A stretch of DNA of 64,000 bases from an uncultured Flavobacterium sp. (lineage in GTDB: Bacteria > Bacteroidota > Bacteroidia > Flavobacteriales > Flavobacteriaceae). How positions within the stretch are numbered: the stretch's first letter is position 1; each line of letters starts with the position of its first letter. The notes under the pieces were generated by a model. The model was not told the origin of the DNA. It did no database searches and saw only the letters and a list, made by a program, of their open reading frames with translations. Of this stretch, positions 1 through 11,000 are shown one piece after another. The position numbers were made by a program, and so were the translations under genes. The stretch is taken from contig NZ_OX638201.1 in the NCBI RefSeq assembly GCF_951805225.1, forward strand, positions 4,588,001-4,652,000, read 5' to 3'.

Positions 1-634
1 AACCTGTCTTGAAATCATGAAGGGGAATTTGATAAATAAGTAAACTTGTGTTGCCGCTAATAATGTCTTTCTTAAGCCAGATAAAGTTCTTTTTATGCAA
101 CATATATTCATATCCTGTTGGAATTTGTATGTCGATATGAAATTTGTTTTTTATAACAGCCGGATGCAATAATGATTTGCTATTATCTTCCTGAATCTTC
201 TGAATCTCGGCATCTCTAATAATCTTTATTATTTGTGCCGAATTCATTTCGATACTGCAAATAATATCGTCTATTGATTTTCCGTAAATGCGAAATGTAT
301 TGTGTGGTAATGCTTTGCTTCGAATGATTTCGAATTTGTCCGTGGCTGCTTTTTTTACAACAATAATACTTCGGCTATCGGTAACGAAGCCTTCGAGTAA
401 TTTGGCAGGATATTGATTGATTGTAAAAAGTGGTTCTTCCTGGGTAAGTCCCCAAACCGGTGAGGCAAATTTATTTCTAATTGTATCGCCCACTTCTCCA
501 TACCATAACTGATCGTCTATGATTATGGAAATTGTATTTGTTTTACCGGATACTGGCTGGGATTGTCTTTCGTTTTTAAAACACGAAATCAGCACAAATG
601 GTAATAGTAACAAAAAAAAATGGGTTTTATTCAT
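1..634 (-). CDS. DUF4837 family lipoprotein (3' part outside window)
   Basis: The reading frame is open from an ATG at 634 to the window edge, so at least 211 residues are present and the C-terminus is missing. The N-terminus is a lipoprotein signal: Asn-Lys-Thr, a Leu-rich stretch, then a lipobox ending Leu-Ile-Ser-Cys around residue 18, which predicts an acylated envelope protein. The following sequence resembles the DUF4837 family of Bacteroidetes, whose biochemical role is unknown. The gene lies 46 bp downstream of the LysM transglycosylase on the same strand, so it may be co-transcribed and act in the cell envelope. Its start codon sits in the loop of a hairpin (see 612-660). The family assignment is from remembered similarity; the lipoprotein signal is directly visible. 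Confidence 0.75.
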   Translation of the reverse strand, partial: MNKTHFFLLLLPFVLISCFKNERQSQPVSGKTNTISIIIDDQLWYGEVGDTIRNKFASPVWGLTQEEPLFTINQYPAKLLEGFVTDSRSIIVVKKAATDKFEIIRSKALPHNTFRIYGKSIDDIICSIEMNSAQIIKIIRDAEIQKIQEDNSKSLLHPAVIKNKFHIDIQIPTGYEYMLHKKNFIWLKKDIISGNTSLLIYQIPLHDFKTG

Positions 635-660
635 TTTATTAATTTATGAAATAAAACCCA
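612..660 (-). terminator. Hairpin plus T-run overlapping a start codon
   Basis: Bases 621-631 pair with 650-660 (TGGGTTTTAT against ATAAAACCCA). On the minus strand the right arm is followed by nine T (forward A at 612-620). This has the form of an intrinsic terminator after the transglycosylase gene, but the loop holds the ATG of the DUF4837 gene and the T-run encodes part of its signal peptide. It may lower expression of the downstream gene. Confidence 0.5.
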
Positions 661-680
661 AATTTAAATAAGATTTTTTA

Positions 681-2522
681 TTATCCGTTTATTTTAAGTT
701 TCATTCCGGGTTTAATATCTCCATCTTTAATATTATTCCATTTTTTAATATCTGAAATGGTTATTCCAGGATATTTTTTTGAAATACTATATAACGAATC
801 TCCTTTTTTAACGTAATAATCTTCTCCTAAGGTTTTTGCAGAAGCTGCTTTTTTCTTAAACGGATCGATATTATTTACTACTATAGCTGTTGAAACATTG
901 TTTCCTTCAACAACAGTCACGATTTTAGAGATAACTAATGTTTTTCCTAATCCAACATTGTTTGATGTTAGATTGTTCAGATCTTTTAGGTCAGCAACAG
1001 TCGTACCAAATTTTTTGGCAATGCTGCCTAAATTATCTCCGGCAACTACAACATATTCCTGATTTACTGTATTTGATTTTTCATTCTCTTCAGAAGATGC
1101 AATTGCTGTTTCTGTATTTTTCTCAACTACAGGATTAGACTTTATGTCTTCAGTATTTTTAGCAATTGGATCAACATCTGATTTGATTTTTAATGTTTTT
1201 CCTAACGCAACTGCATTTGATTTAAGATTGTTCCACTTTTTTAAGTCTGCAACATTTACATTATACTTTTCAGCAATGGTAATTAAATTATCACCTTTTC
1301 TAATTTTGTATAACTGAATATCTTTAGCCAATTCCGGTTTCTCTTTTGCAAAAGGTCTTGCTTTTGGAGCTACTTTTAATGCTAATTGTGCAGGAAGAGT
1401 TCTTCTTTGTGATTGATAAGCAACATAATCGTAGATCTTATCTTCGTTTGAAGCAAATGTGGCAATTTTATCTTTCGGTAAACGCAAGAAATGAGGTTCT
1501 CCCTGATAATAAGGCACAACATTTAATTTATAAGAAGGATTTAAAAGTTGTATTTGAGATTGTGGCATGTCTAACAAATCTGCGATTTGTTTGAATGTCA
1601 TTTCTCTTTTGATATTGATTGTGTCGGTTTCAAAGTTTTTAACGACTGCTCTTTCCGGGTTAATTCCGTGTTCTTTATGATATTCAAAAAGATACATTGT
1701 TGCTAAAAAAGCCGGAACATAACCTTGTGTTTCTTTTGGAAGATAATTGCGGATGTCCCAGTAACTTGTTTTTCCGCCAGAGCGACGAATTGCTTTTGTA
1801 ACATTTCCTGGTCCTGAATTATAAGATGCTAAAACCAATTCCCAATCACCAAAGATTTTATACATCTTGGTCATATATTCTGATGCTGCGGCTGTAGCTT
1901 TAAGTGGATCGCTACGTTCGTCAATATAAGAATCAATTTTAAGTGCGTATTGTTTTCCGGTTCCGTACATGAATTGCCAAAGTCCGGTGGCGCCCATTTT
2001 AGAAACTGCTTTAGGGTTTAAAGCAGATTCTACAACGGCTAAATATTTAATTTCTAAGGGAACATTTTGTTTGGCAAAAGCGTCCTCAAAAATTGGGAAA
2101 TAATATTCTGATAAAGCCATTAATCGAGAAAACGATTTTTTACGGTTCTTAAGAAATGACTTTATTATATTTTCTAATCCTTGATTGTATTCAATCTCAA
2201 AGGGTGATTTCTCATTCATCGCCGTAAGTCGTTGTTTGAGCAACTCTGTTGGCAATTCTTCATCAACGGTAACGTCTGTGTTGATGGTTTGAATGTCTTT
2301 TGTCAGATCGTCATAAATATCTAAACTTGTTAATTCTTTCATCCAAAGACTGTCTACTCGAGTAGCAACATCATCTTTTTTGAAAGTACTTTTAACTGAA
2401 TCCAGATAAGATAACTTTACTTCTGGTTTAATTTCTATTGTTGATGTTGTTGGGACTACCTGTGCAAACATCGACATCGAAAAAAAAGCGGAAACCACTA
2501 TTGATAATTTTTTTACAATCAT
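681..2522 (-). CDS. Membrane-bound/secreted lytic transglycosylase with three LysM domains (MltD-like)
   Basis: This 613-residue protein should cleave peptidoglycan glycan strands in the periplasm. The start at 2522 is chosen because it begins directly with a signal peptide (Met-Ile-Val-Lys-Lys, hydrophobic core, cleavage after Phe-Ala-Gln); the frame extends 10 codons further upstream without adding a plausible signal. An SLT domain spans roughly residues 150-270, with the catalytic Glu in Glu-Ser-Ala-Leu-Asn-Pro near residue 163, followed by Gly-Leu-Trp-Gln-Phe and Ala-Ser-Tyr-Asn-Ser-Gly-Pro-Gly, both typical of MltD/Slt enzymes. Three LysM modules at about 404-447, 487-531 and 569-611 would bind peptidoglycan. 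pgk lies upstream and a DUF4837 lipoprotein downstream on the same strand. Family assignment is firm; the exact in vivo substrate is not known. Confidence 0.93.
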   Translation of the reverse strand: MIVKKLSIVVSAFFSMSMFAQVVPTTSTIEIKPEVKLSYLDSVKSTFKKDDVATRVDSLWMKELTSLDIYDDLTKDIQTINTDVTVDEELPTELLKQRLTAMNEKSPFEIEYNQGLENIIKSFLKNRKKSFSRLMALSEYYFPIFEDAFAKQNVPLEIKYLAVVESALNPKAVSKMGATGLWQFMYGTGKQYALKIDSYIDERSDPLKATAAASEYMTKMYKIFGDWELVLASYNSGPGNVTKAIRRSGGKTSYWDIRNYLPKETQGYVPAFLATMYLFEYHKEHGINPERAVVKNFETDTINIKREMTFKQIADLLDMPQSQIQLLNPSYKLNVVPYYQGEPHFLRLPKDKIATFASNEDKIYDYVAYQSQRRTLPAQLALKVAPKARPFAKEKPELAKDIQLYKIRKGDNLITIAEKYNVNVADLKKWNNLKSNAVALGKTLKIKSDVDPIAKNTEDIKSNPVVEKNTETAIASSEENEKSNTVNQEYVVVAGDNLGSIAKKFGTTVADLKDLNNLTSNNVGLGKTLVISKIVTVVEGNNVSTAIVVNNIDPFKKKAASAKTLGEDYYVKKGDSLYSISKKYPGITISDIKKWNNIKDGDIKPGMKLKING

Positions 2523-2576
2523 ATAACATTTTTTTAAAATCCTATAATTCAAATAATTACAGAAGTCTTACTTTTG

Positions 2577-2584
2577 CAAACTTA
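2577..2584 (-). promoter_or_regulatory. Putative Bacteroidetes -7 element for the transglycosylase gene
   Basis: The minus strand reads TAAGTTTG, matching TAnnTTTG, 54 nt upstream of the chosen start. No well-spaced -33 TTG was found, so the call is tentative. Confidence 0.35.
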
Positions 2585-2632
2585 AACAGATTAACGATGA
2601 AAAATACGCAAAAAAATGTTAATTGTGATATT

Positions 2633-3820
2633 TTAGTCTAAAATCGCGGCGATTCCAGGTAAAACTCTTCCTTCTAACATTTCTAGCATTGCCCCGCCAC
2701 CAGTGGAAACGTAGCTCATTTTGTCTTCAAAACCAAACTGTTTTACTGCTGCAACTGAATCTCCTCCACCAACTAGTGAAAAAGCTCCGTTTTGAGTAGC
2801 TTCTGCGATATAATCACCTAATGCAATTGTTCCTTTAGAGAAAGTTTCCATCTCAAAAACTCCTAATGGACCATTCCATAAGATAGTTTTTGATTCTAAA
2901 ATTACTTTCTTGAAGTTCTCTAAAGATTTTGGACCTGCGTCAAGACCTTGCCATCCGTCAGGAATTTCTCTTACGTCGACCACTTGTGTATTTGCTGTAT
3001 TTGAGAAATCGTCTGCTGCAATTACGTCAACCGGAATGTGAATTTGTACTCCCTTTTCTTTAGCAAGTCTTAAAATTTCAAGTGCTAATTCTTGTTTATC
3101 ATCTTCACAGATAGAATCTCCAATTTTACCTCCAAGTGCTTTAACAAATGTAAAAGTCATACCACCACCAATGATCATATGATCTACTTTGTCAAGTATG
3201 TTTTCGATAACTGTAATTTTTGAAGAAACTTTCGATCCTCCTAAAACTGCTGTTACTGGTTTTTCACTGTTTTTAAGAACTTTATTTAAACTTTCAATTT
3301 CTTTTGCCAATAATGTTCCGAATGTTTTATCGTTTGGAAAAAATTGTGCAATAATTGTAGTCGAAGCGTGTGCTCTGTGTGCTGTTCCAAATGCATCGTT
3401 TACGTAGATATCTCCAAGTGACGCTAATTCTTTTGCAAAAGCAACATCTCCAGCTTCTTCTTCTGCATGAAAACGTAAATTTTCTAATAATAAAACTTCT
3501 CCCGGTTGTAAATTTTTAGCAGCGGTTTGAGCTACTTCTCCAACACAGTTTTCAGCAAACTTAACCTGAACTCCTAAAATTTCAGAAGCTGTTTTTAAAA
3601 TGTGTTTTAATGAATATTTTTCTTCAGCACCTTTTGGTCTTCCTAAATGCGACATCAAAATTACGCTTCCGCCTTGAGCTAAAATTGCATCAATTGTAGG
3701 CTTTGCAGCTTCGATACGTGTTGCATCTGTTACATTAAAATTCTCATCCAGTGGCACATTAAAATCAACACGGATAATTGCTTTTTTATTTTTAAAATCG
3801 AAATCGTTTAAAGTTTTCAT
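2633..3820 (-). CDS. pgk: Phosphoglycerate kinase
   Basis: This 395-residue cytosolic enzyme transfers phosphate from 1,3-bisphosphoglycerate to ADP in glycolysis, and works in reverse in gluconeogenesis. Length and order of motifs match the family. The N-terminal substrate-binding segment has Arg-Val-Asp-Phe-Asn-Val-Pro near residue 18 and Ser-His-Leu-Gly-Arg-Pro-Lys-Gly near 58. Val-Leu-Gly-Gly-Ser-Lys-Val lies mid-protein, Trp-Asn-Gly-Pro-Leu-Gly-Val-Phe-Glu near 310, and the C-terminal nucleotide-binding part has Gly-Gly-Gly-Asp-Ser-Val and Ser-Thr-Gly-Gly-Gly-Ala. The ATG at 3820 gives the usual N-terminus. A promoter-like TATATTTG lies 33 nt upstream. No terminator was seen between this gene and the transglycosylase gene downstream. 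Confidence 0.98.
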   Translation of the reverse strand: MKTLNDFDFKNKKAIIRVDFNVPLDENFNVTDATRIEAAKPTIDAILAQGGSVILMSHLGRPKGAEEKYSLKHILKTASEILGVQVKFAENCVGEVAQTAAKNLQPGEVLLLENLRFHAEEEAGDVAFAKELASLGDIYVNDAFGTAHRAHASTTIIAQFFPNDKTFGTLLAKEIESLNKVLKNSEKPVTAVLGGSKVSSKITVIENILDKVDHMIIGGGMTFTFVKALGGKIGDSICEDDKQELALEILRLAKEKGVQIHIPVDVIAADDFSNTANTQVVDVREIPDGWQGLDAGPKSLENFKKVILESKTILWNGPLGVFEMETFSKGTIALGDYIAEATQNGAFSLVGGGDSVAAVKQFGFEDKMSYVSTGGGAMLEMLEGRVLPGIAAILD

Positions 3821-3853
3821 TTTGATAATTTTTTAATTTTTCTGATAGAAAAA

Positions 3854-3861
3854 CAAATATA
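3854..3861 (-). promoter_or_regulatory. Putative pgk promoter -7 element
   Basis: The minus strand reads TATATTTG, an exact match to TAnnTTTG, 33 nt upstream of the pgk start. The expected -33 TTG is not clear. Confidence 0.45.
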
Positions 3862-3913
3862 GAACTTTTAGAGTAGTAATAAATTTGAAAAATCTAAAAA
3901 TAATATACCATTA

Positions 3914-3929
3914 ACAACGAAAACGTTGT
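3914..3929 (-). terminator. Weak hairpin downstream of sprF
   Basis: ACAACG, a four-A loop and CGTTGT form a 6-bp perfect stem about 60 nt past the sprF stop. No strong T-run follows, so termination of the 35-kb operon here is uncertain. Confidence 0.25.
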
Positions 3930-3987
3930 AATTTATGAAAATAAACAAATTAAGTATTAAAATTGCTAAAAATGCTTACAGATCTAA

Positions 3988-4959
3988 TTAATCGTGAACC
4001 GGACCTTGTGTACAAGGACAGTTACTGATTGCTTGTAAGAAATCGAAACCAATCGTTATAGAATGAGTTCCGGTATTGTAAGCGCCAAGATCGTTGAACA
4101 TTACCTGGTACGAATAAGCAAAATAGAATTTAGATTTCATGAAACCAACCATTGGTCCAACTGATAATGGTTTTGGAAACTGGTCGTTTAAGAAACGGTA
4201 TGAAACTCCAATCCAATAATAATCTTCGTAACGATTGTAACGTCTGTACTTGAAGTTGAAATCGGTTGTTGAACGTTTATCACTAGCAAAGTATTGATAA
4301 AAAACAGATGGTTCGTATTCTATACGACTGTTTTCTCCGTCTTTAAAAGTATAACCTGTGTATACCTGATAGTTCGAAAGTAAATTAGGTTCGTTTTTTC
4401 TGTCAATATTAAAATTTTTCTTTAAAACATTATTGGCATTAAAACTGAAATAGAAACTCTTGTTACGATACAAGGCACTAATATCAAAGTTATTATTTGC
4501 TGTATAACGATTGTCCGTCGGCATGTTTGGATCTGCTATAGGTCCGTCATTGGTGAAGTTTCCGGTTTCTATACGGAAACTATTAAAGTTATACGAAATA
4601 CCAAAAGACAAATATTGCTTTGAATAATAATCTAAAATGATATGATGTGCAAAAGATACTTTAGCACCCATTTGTCTCGTATTTCCGTTACTGTCATTAT
4701 ATAATGAAATACCAACTCCAGAACGATCTAAAACACGAAAATCAGCATACAAAGATTGGTTATCCGGCGCATCTTTAATTCCCACCCATTGAGTAAGGCC
4801 ATTGGCACGAATTCTAAGGTTGTCACCAATACCCGCATAAGCAGGAGAAAGCACAAAAGGGTTATCAGCCAAATATTGTGTAAAAACTGGTAGGTTTAAC
4901 TCTTGGCTGTAACTTGTTGTTACAGCCATGAGTACTAAGGATAAAATTAATTTTTTCAT
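3988..4959 (-). CDS. sprF: SprF: PorP/SprF family outer-membrane protein for SprB secretion
   Basis: This 323-residue protein is the partner of SprB in the type IX secretion system. In F. johnsoniae, sprF mutants make SprB but do not place it on the surface. The start at 4959 gives a normal signal peptide (Met-Lys-Lys-Leu-Ile-Leu, cleaved after Ser-Tyr-Ser-Gln). A longer frame to 5055 would overlap the sprB stop and lacks a signal, so it is not used. The mature N-terminus (Phe-Thr-Gln-Tyr, then Asn-Pro-Ala-Tyr-Ala-Gly-like Ser-Pro-Ala-Tyr-Ala-Gly) and alternating beta-strands fit the PorP/SprF barrel family. The gene lies 43 bp after sprB, as in the F. johnsoniae sprCDBF operon. PorP-like proteins pair with clients carrying type B sorting domains, which SprB has. 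Confidence 0.92.
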   Translation of the reverse strand: MKKLILSLVLMAVTTSYSQELNLPVFTQYLADNPFVLSPAYAGIGDNLRIRANGLTQWVGIKDAPDNQSLYADFRVLDRSGVGISLYNDSNGNTRQMGAKVSFAHHIILDYYSKQYLSFGISYNFNSFRIETGNFTNDGPIADPNMPTDNRYTANNNFDISALYRNKSFYFSFNANNVLKKNFNIDRKNEPNLLSNYQVYTGYTFKDGENSRIEYEPSVFYQYFASDKRSTTDFNFKYRRYNRYEDYYWIGVSYRFLNDQFPKPLSVGPMVGFMKSKFYFAYSYQVMFNDLGAYNTGTHSITIGFDFLQAISNCPCTQGPVHD

Positions 4960-5002
4960 TGTAATAATTTTTTTAGATAACATAATAAGGGGCTTTAATT
5001 TG

Positions 5003-8000
5003 TTATCTGTATAAAGTGAAATGTCCAACAAACTCTCTTGCATCTTTCTCGTCATTTAGTTTAAGAACATACCAATAGTCACCTGTTGGCAATTCTGCAC
5101 CATTATATTTACCATCCCATTTTTGACCTACTCGATAATTAGCAACTATTCTACCGTATCTATCGAAGATTTTGAATGATAAATCTTTGTAAGCTAATGC
5201 ACCACAATCAGGTCCAATTGTTGGAGTTGCTCCACCAGGAGTGAAATAATTTGGCATACAAATGTCAATATATTCACCTGGCACATCAAGATAGAACTGA
5301 CATCCATTTTGATCTCTTACAATTACCTTATAAACATCGGTTTTATAGATTTGATAGCTATTTGACGATGTAAATGGTCCTCCGTTGAAACTGTATTCGT
5401 AAGGAGCAACACCACCAGAAGCTTTCACTACGATTGTGTTTATGTCTTTACTTTCTTTCGTAACATCTACTGCAAATACCGGCTCAATTGCCTTAATTGT
5501 AATAGTATTCGACGTTTTTGTACATTTCGCAAATGTTGCTTCTACAGAGTAATTTCCTGATGGAAGGTTTTTAAATATCTTGTTACCTGTTTGAGTTACT
5601 CCAGTTGTAACACCATCTAATAATAGTGTGTAAACAATTTGTGGATAATCTACTTCTGCAATATTACCTTCAATTGATACTGTAATTGAATTTACCGGAA
5701 GATCGTTTTCACAATCATAAGATTCAACAATCGTTGGAATTAATTTAACCGGTTCCGGTAATTTAATTGTCACTTCTTGTGGACATCCGTTTGCATCTTT
5801 TACAAATACTGTGTATTCAATACCTCCTAACAGGTCTTTGAAACTGAATGTATTAGCATCAACATCCGGAGCTCTAAAGTCGATCGTTACTCCATTACCT
5901 ACTATACTAGCAGTATATGGACCTTTTCCGCCTGTAACTTCAACAAATGCAATACCATCTTTATCACCGAAACAATACTCCGGAACTTGAGAATCTACAA
6001 GTTCTTTAACTACTAATGGTGTAGCGTCGTTAATTGTAACTTTATAATCCATGTAACATATGTTTCCGTCTTGAACTCTAACAACATAGTCGCCTGGTTT
6101 AAGATTTTCGAAAAGCGGTACATCAAAGAATTGTTCTAATTCTGGTGTAATTGCATAAGTATAAGTTCCTGATCCTCCTTTTGGTTCAATTGTGATTTTT
6201 CCGTTATTGAATCCTGCACAAAGAACATCAAATGGTGTTACTATTGCTGATAAAGCTTCTGCTGGCTCTGTGATTTTAATCAATTCTGAAATCTGATCAC
6301 AATCAACACTGTTAACGCTTACATAGTAATCTCCTATTGGAAGATTTGTAAATGTTCCTGGTGTAAGCTGCTCTGGAGTTGGAGTTACCGGAAGTTTAGC
6401 CGCATTTAATAACGTGTAAACATAGTTTCCTAATCCGCCTTTTGCAATAGCATAGATACTACCTGTTGAACCACCTTTACATGGAACATTAATAGCAACT
6501 AATTTCTCAAATTCTAATTCAGGAACTGGTGCAAAAGGTACTTTGTTTGAAAGTACACTTGTACAATTGTTCGAATCTTTTACATAATAGCTGTAATCAA
6601 CAACTGCTGTTGTTTTTGGTAACGGAATATCAATAGTTCCGTTAAATGATGCAACACTGTATGTAATTCCATCAGCACTATAATAATATGGCGCTGTTCC
6701 TCCTGAAACTGTTAGTGTAATCACTGGTGTGATTTTACAAGTCTCTGAAGTTTTTATAGATAAACCAGCTTTAACCTCATTTGGTTGGTTTATTGTCACT
6801 GTATTAGAAGGAGCTGAACAAGTCCAATCATCTGAAACAGTAACATAATAATTACCAGCTGCTAATCCTTTAAACACTTTGTCTGGCTGTGCATCTCTTA
6901 CGATCACAGTTCCGTCAGCTAACGTTCCGTGTAATGTATATGTATAATTTCCTGATCCTCCGTTAACTGCGGTTACAGTTATTGTTGCATCTGCATTATT
7001 ATAACAAGTAAGTAACGTTTTGTCTGCTGCAATTGTAGCTGTTATTAGTGTTGGAATTGACAAAGTAACTTTATCAGAATCCTCACAACCACCAGCATCT
7101 TTTACAGTTACTGTATAAACTCCCGCTGTTAGTTTAGTAAAGTGACTTTCTGTTCCGTATGGATAAGAAACCGGACCGTCTAATTTGTATAGATAATCTC
7201 CATCCCATCCGCCTGTTGCACTTGCCTGAATCTCTCCATTATCGTTTGCCACACAAGTAATGTCTTGTTTAGAAACTGTAATATCAAGTTTAGCCGTTGG
7301 TCCTTGGATTGTAAAGTCTGTTTTAACATCACAATTTGGTGGGCCAACTAATGTAGCAACTACTGAGTATTTACCAGCTTTTAGATTCGAAAGATCTAAT
7401 ACTGTAGATGTAGTTACTCCGCTTAGTACTGAACCTGATTCGTGTGTAATTACATAATTAAACTTACCTGAATTGTCTGCTGGTATAATTTTATCAACTA
7501 AAGTCAATCTAATACTACCATTTGTATCATTCAAACAAGTTACATTAACCACATTTGAAGCTTCTAAAGCAAATGTATTTGGATTGTTTACAATATGGAA
7601 TCCTTCAATTGTACATCCTGTTGCTGGATTTTCTATTACAATTTTGTACTGACCAATTGCTAAATCTTTAAACAATCCTGTTGGGTTTGTTTCGTTGAAA
7701 ACTGTACCGTTTAATCCAGTAAGTGTGTAGCTTAATAAAGCTGGTGTTCCTCCTGTTGTTGCAACAGAAACCTGAATTGTTTCGTTTGCAAGACAAGTAA
7801 TTGGTTTAACAACATCTACTTTAACTTCATCCATTGTTATGAATGAGTCAATAATAATTGGTGCTGTCCAAGAACCTACACAACCTTTGTCATCAAATAC
7901 TCTTACTGTATAAGAACCACCTTTAAGATCAAATTCTGTGTAAACATTAGAATCAGAATCCTGAACTACTGTTCCGTTTCTACTAAATTCATAACGAACA

Positions 8001-11000
8001 TATTTACCTGAACCTTCTTTAACTGAATTTACAGTAATTGTAGCATAGTTTACTGCATTTGTTCCTGTTGTACATTTAAATGATGTTACAACCGGCGCAT
8101 TTACAACAATCGCATTTGGTTCTTTAATTCTGATATCTACCTGAGCATGACATCCTCTTCCTGAAGTTACAAGAACTGTGTAATCTCCAGCTTGTAGATT
8201 ATCAAACACGTTACTCTCTTGTGGAATTGTGCTTATCGCAGTTCCTCCAACTGTAGTACCTGTAAGCGTATACTTGTAAACAGGGTTATCATTTACTCCG
8301 TCTTTAGTTGGATCAAGATTAACAATAATTAATCCATCTGAACCACCATTACAAGATACATCGTTACCTCCAAGTTTTAATCCTGTAATTTCTGTCGCTT
8401 TTATCAATTCAACAATTACAGTATCTGTACAACCATAAGTAAGATCTCTTACAACAATTGTATGTGAACCTGCTGGCATATTACCGAATGTTGCAGTAGT
8501 TCCCACAACAGTTGGAATATAAGCTCCTGAACTATATTTATAATTTCCTGAACCTCCAGTTGCTGTAACAACAATTTGTCCGTCTTGGAAATCACAGCTT
8601 GGCAATGCTTTCACTGTATATTGTAAATCTAAAGCTCCTTCGATTTTAACAGCAGCTGTTGCAGTTGTTGTACAACCGTTAGCATCTTTTACTGTTATAT
8701 CATAAGTTCCTGGTGCACTTACAATGAATTTTGGATCTGTTTGGAAATTACCTCCAATACTATATTGTAATGGAGCTACTCCTGTAGCAGAAACTGTAAA
8801 TTCATATGTTCCTGCAGGGCTTGCACATTGACTTGTAACATTTGCAGTGATAGCACTTGGAAGCGGATCAAGTAAAATGTTTTGAACTTTTACTGGTGCC
8901 GGACATCCGTTAAGGTCTTTCACATAAACATCCCATGCCATGTTAAGTCCATTGTTTGTATCTACTACAATCGCTTTTTCTGGACTGAAAACTGTTGGTG
9001 CTGCAGTACCGCTAATTACAGCTGCATAACCATAAGCTTTTGTTCCGCCAATTGCCTCTACGGTAATTGTTGCGTTTTTATTATCACAACTAATATTTGT
9101 TGCAGTTGCAGTGAATGTAAGCGGATCAATTGGTTGTTTAATTGTGAAATCAACAACGCTATCTGTACATCCTGAAATTCTGTCTGTAACTGTAAATGTA
9201 TATTTACCTGCAGTTAATCCTGTGTATGTAATAACATCTCCTGTTTGTGTAAATGTTCCAACATTTGGATTTATTGCAAAATCGTATTTAGTTGCTGTGA
9301 TATAATTACTAACTGTGAATGCGATTGATCCTGTTGATCCTGCATTACATAATACATCACTTACTAATTGAGCGTCAACATTAATTTCACTTGCTTTTTC
9401 AACAATAATTGAATTTAATGTACTACATCCGTTAGCATCTGTAACCTCAATTACATATGTATTTGGTAATAAACTACCGAAAATACCTGTAGTGTTTGAT
9501 GTCGCTGAAGCTGTTGGTTGTACTATAGCATATTTGTATGGTGCCACACCTCCAACAATAGTTGTTGGGTCTACAGATATTGTTGTGAATCCTCCTGTAG
9601 AATTACAATAAACTGGTGTTGCAGCAATTTTGAAATCAGTTGGTCGAGTGTAAGGAACAACTGTTGCTGATCCTGTTGCTCTACAACCGTTAACATCTAC
9701 TACTACATAATTGATTGTTCCTGAAGCATTCATAGTGAATACCGGAGAAGGTCCAAACGTTTTACCATTATCAAAACTATAGCTGTATGGTCCTGTACCG
9801 TCATGAGCCGTTACTGTGATGAATGCGTCTTGTGGTGCATTTGTCGTACTACATGTAAATGGAGTAACCACATTAGTCGCTGTTAAAGTAACTGGTTCGT
9901 TGATATCAACACTTACTGCTGTAGAAAGACATTTTTTAGCATCTCTTACATTGATCAAATATGTACCTTTTTTCAATCCGGCAAAAACATTAACCGAACC
10001 AAACGCTCCACCATTAATACTGTATTCGTAAGGAGCTAAACCGTTAGCTGCCGTTACTGTAATCATTCCGTTAAGATCTCCCTGACATTTTACATCAACT
10101 TGAGCTGTTGTAAATGTAGGAGTCGTAAGTGGTGTAATAACTACCGGTACAGAAACTGCACTACATTGAGCATCTTTTACTCTAAAAGTATAAGTTCCCG
10201 CTGTACTAGTTACAAATGGCTGTGCTGTAACTGGTTTGTAAACTCCACTATTGTTAAGATCATATTCATAATTTGCATATGTACCAGCTCCAGTTCCCTG
10301 AGTTGCCAATAATGAAATTGTTGCAGTGTTTGTTGTACAATTTAAATCTACATCAAGTTTTGCTTGTAATAATAATTCTTGTCTTAATGTATATTTTGCA
10401 TGTGCAATACAACCATTTCCGTCTTTGATATAGAAATCATAAGTTCCAGGCGCGTTAAGCGTGAAATTAGGACTTAAATAATATCCGTTTCCAATGCTAT
10501 ACATTGGTGGATTTACGATATCCTTATCTGTTGTACCTTCAATTGTAATTGCTACCGGACCACCTGTATAACAGTAGATGTTCTTGTTCAAATCAATTGT
10601 TGGTGCATCATCTTTAGTAATTGTAATTGGTAATTTATTAATACAAATAAGGTTTGCATCTCGTACATAAACATCCCAATTAGCGCCTTTTGCAAAATCT
10701 AAAACAGCAAAGTCTTCATCAAAATAATCTCCCGCTGCTGGTGTTGCTCCAGAAAGAACAAATGCATATTGGTATTTAGGTGTTCCTCCAATTCCTTTTA
10801 CTGTTACTACAGCTCCTGAATAACAATTTGCTGCAGTTTGAGAAACTACCTGAACATCCAGAACTGCTGGCTGACCAATTACAATTGTCGCAGTATTTTT
10901 ACATCCTGTAACATTGTCTGTAACTTCTAAAGTATATGATCCAGCAACAAGACCTGTTACTGTAACTACTTTACCTGCTTGAGTTACTGATCCTGTTCCC

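Noticed and set aside
2598..2641. Short plus-strand ORF of 14 codons preceded by TACTTTTG
   Set aside because: It is very short, has no spaced -33 box and runs into the pgk stop region.
4960..5055. Upstream extension of the sprF frame
   Set aside because: It overlaps the sprB stop and would put a charged segment before a good signal peptide.
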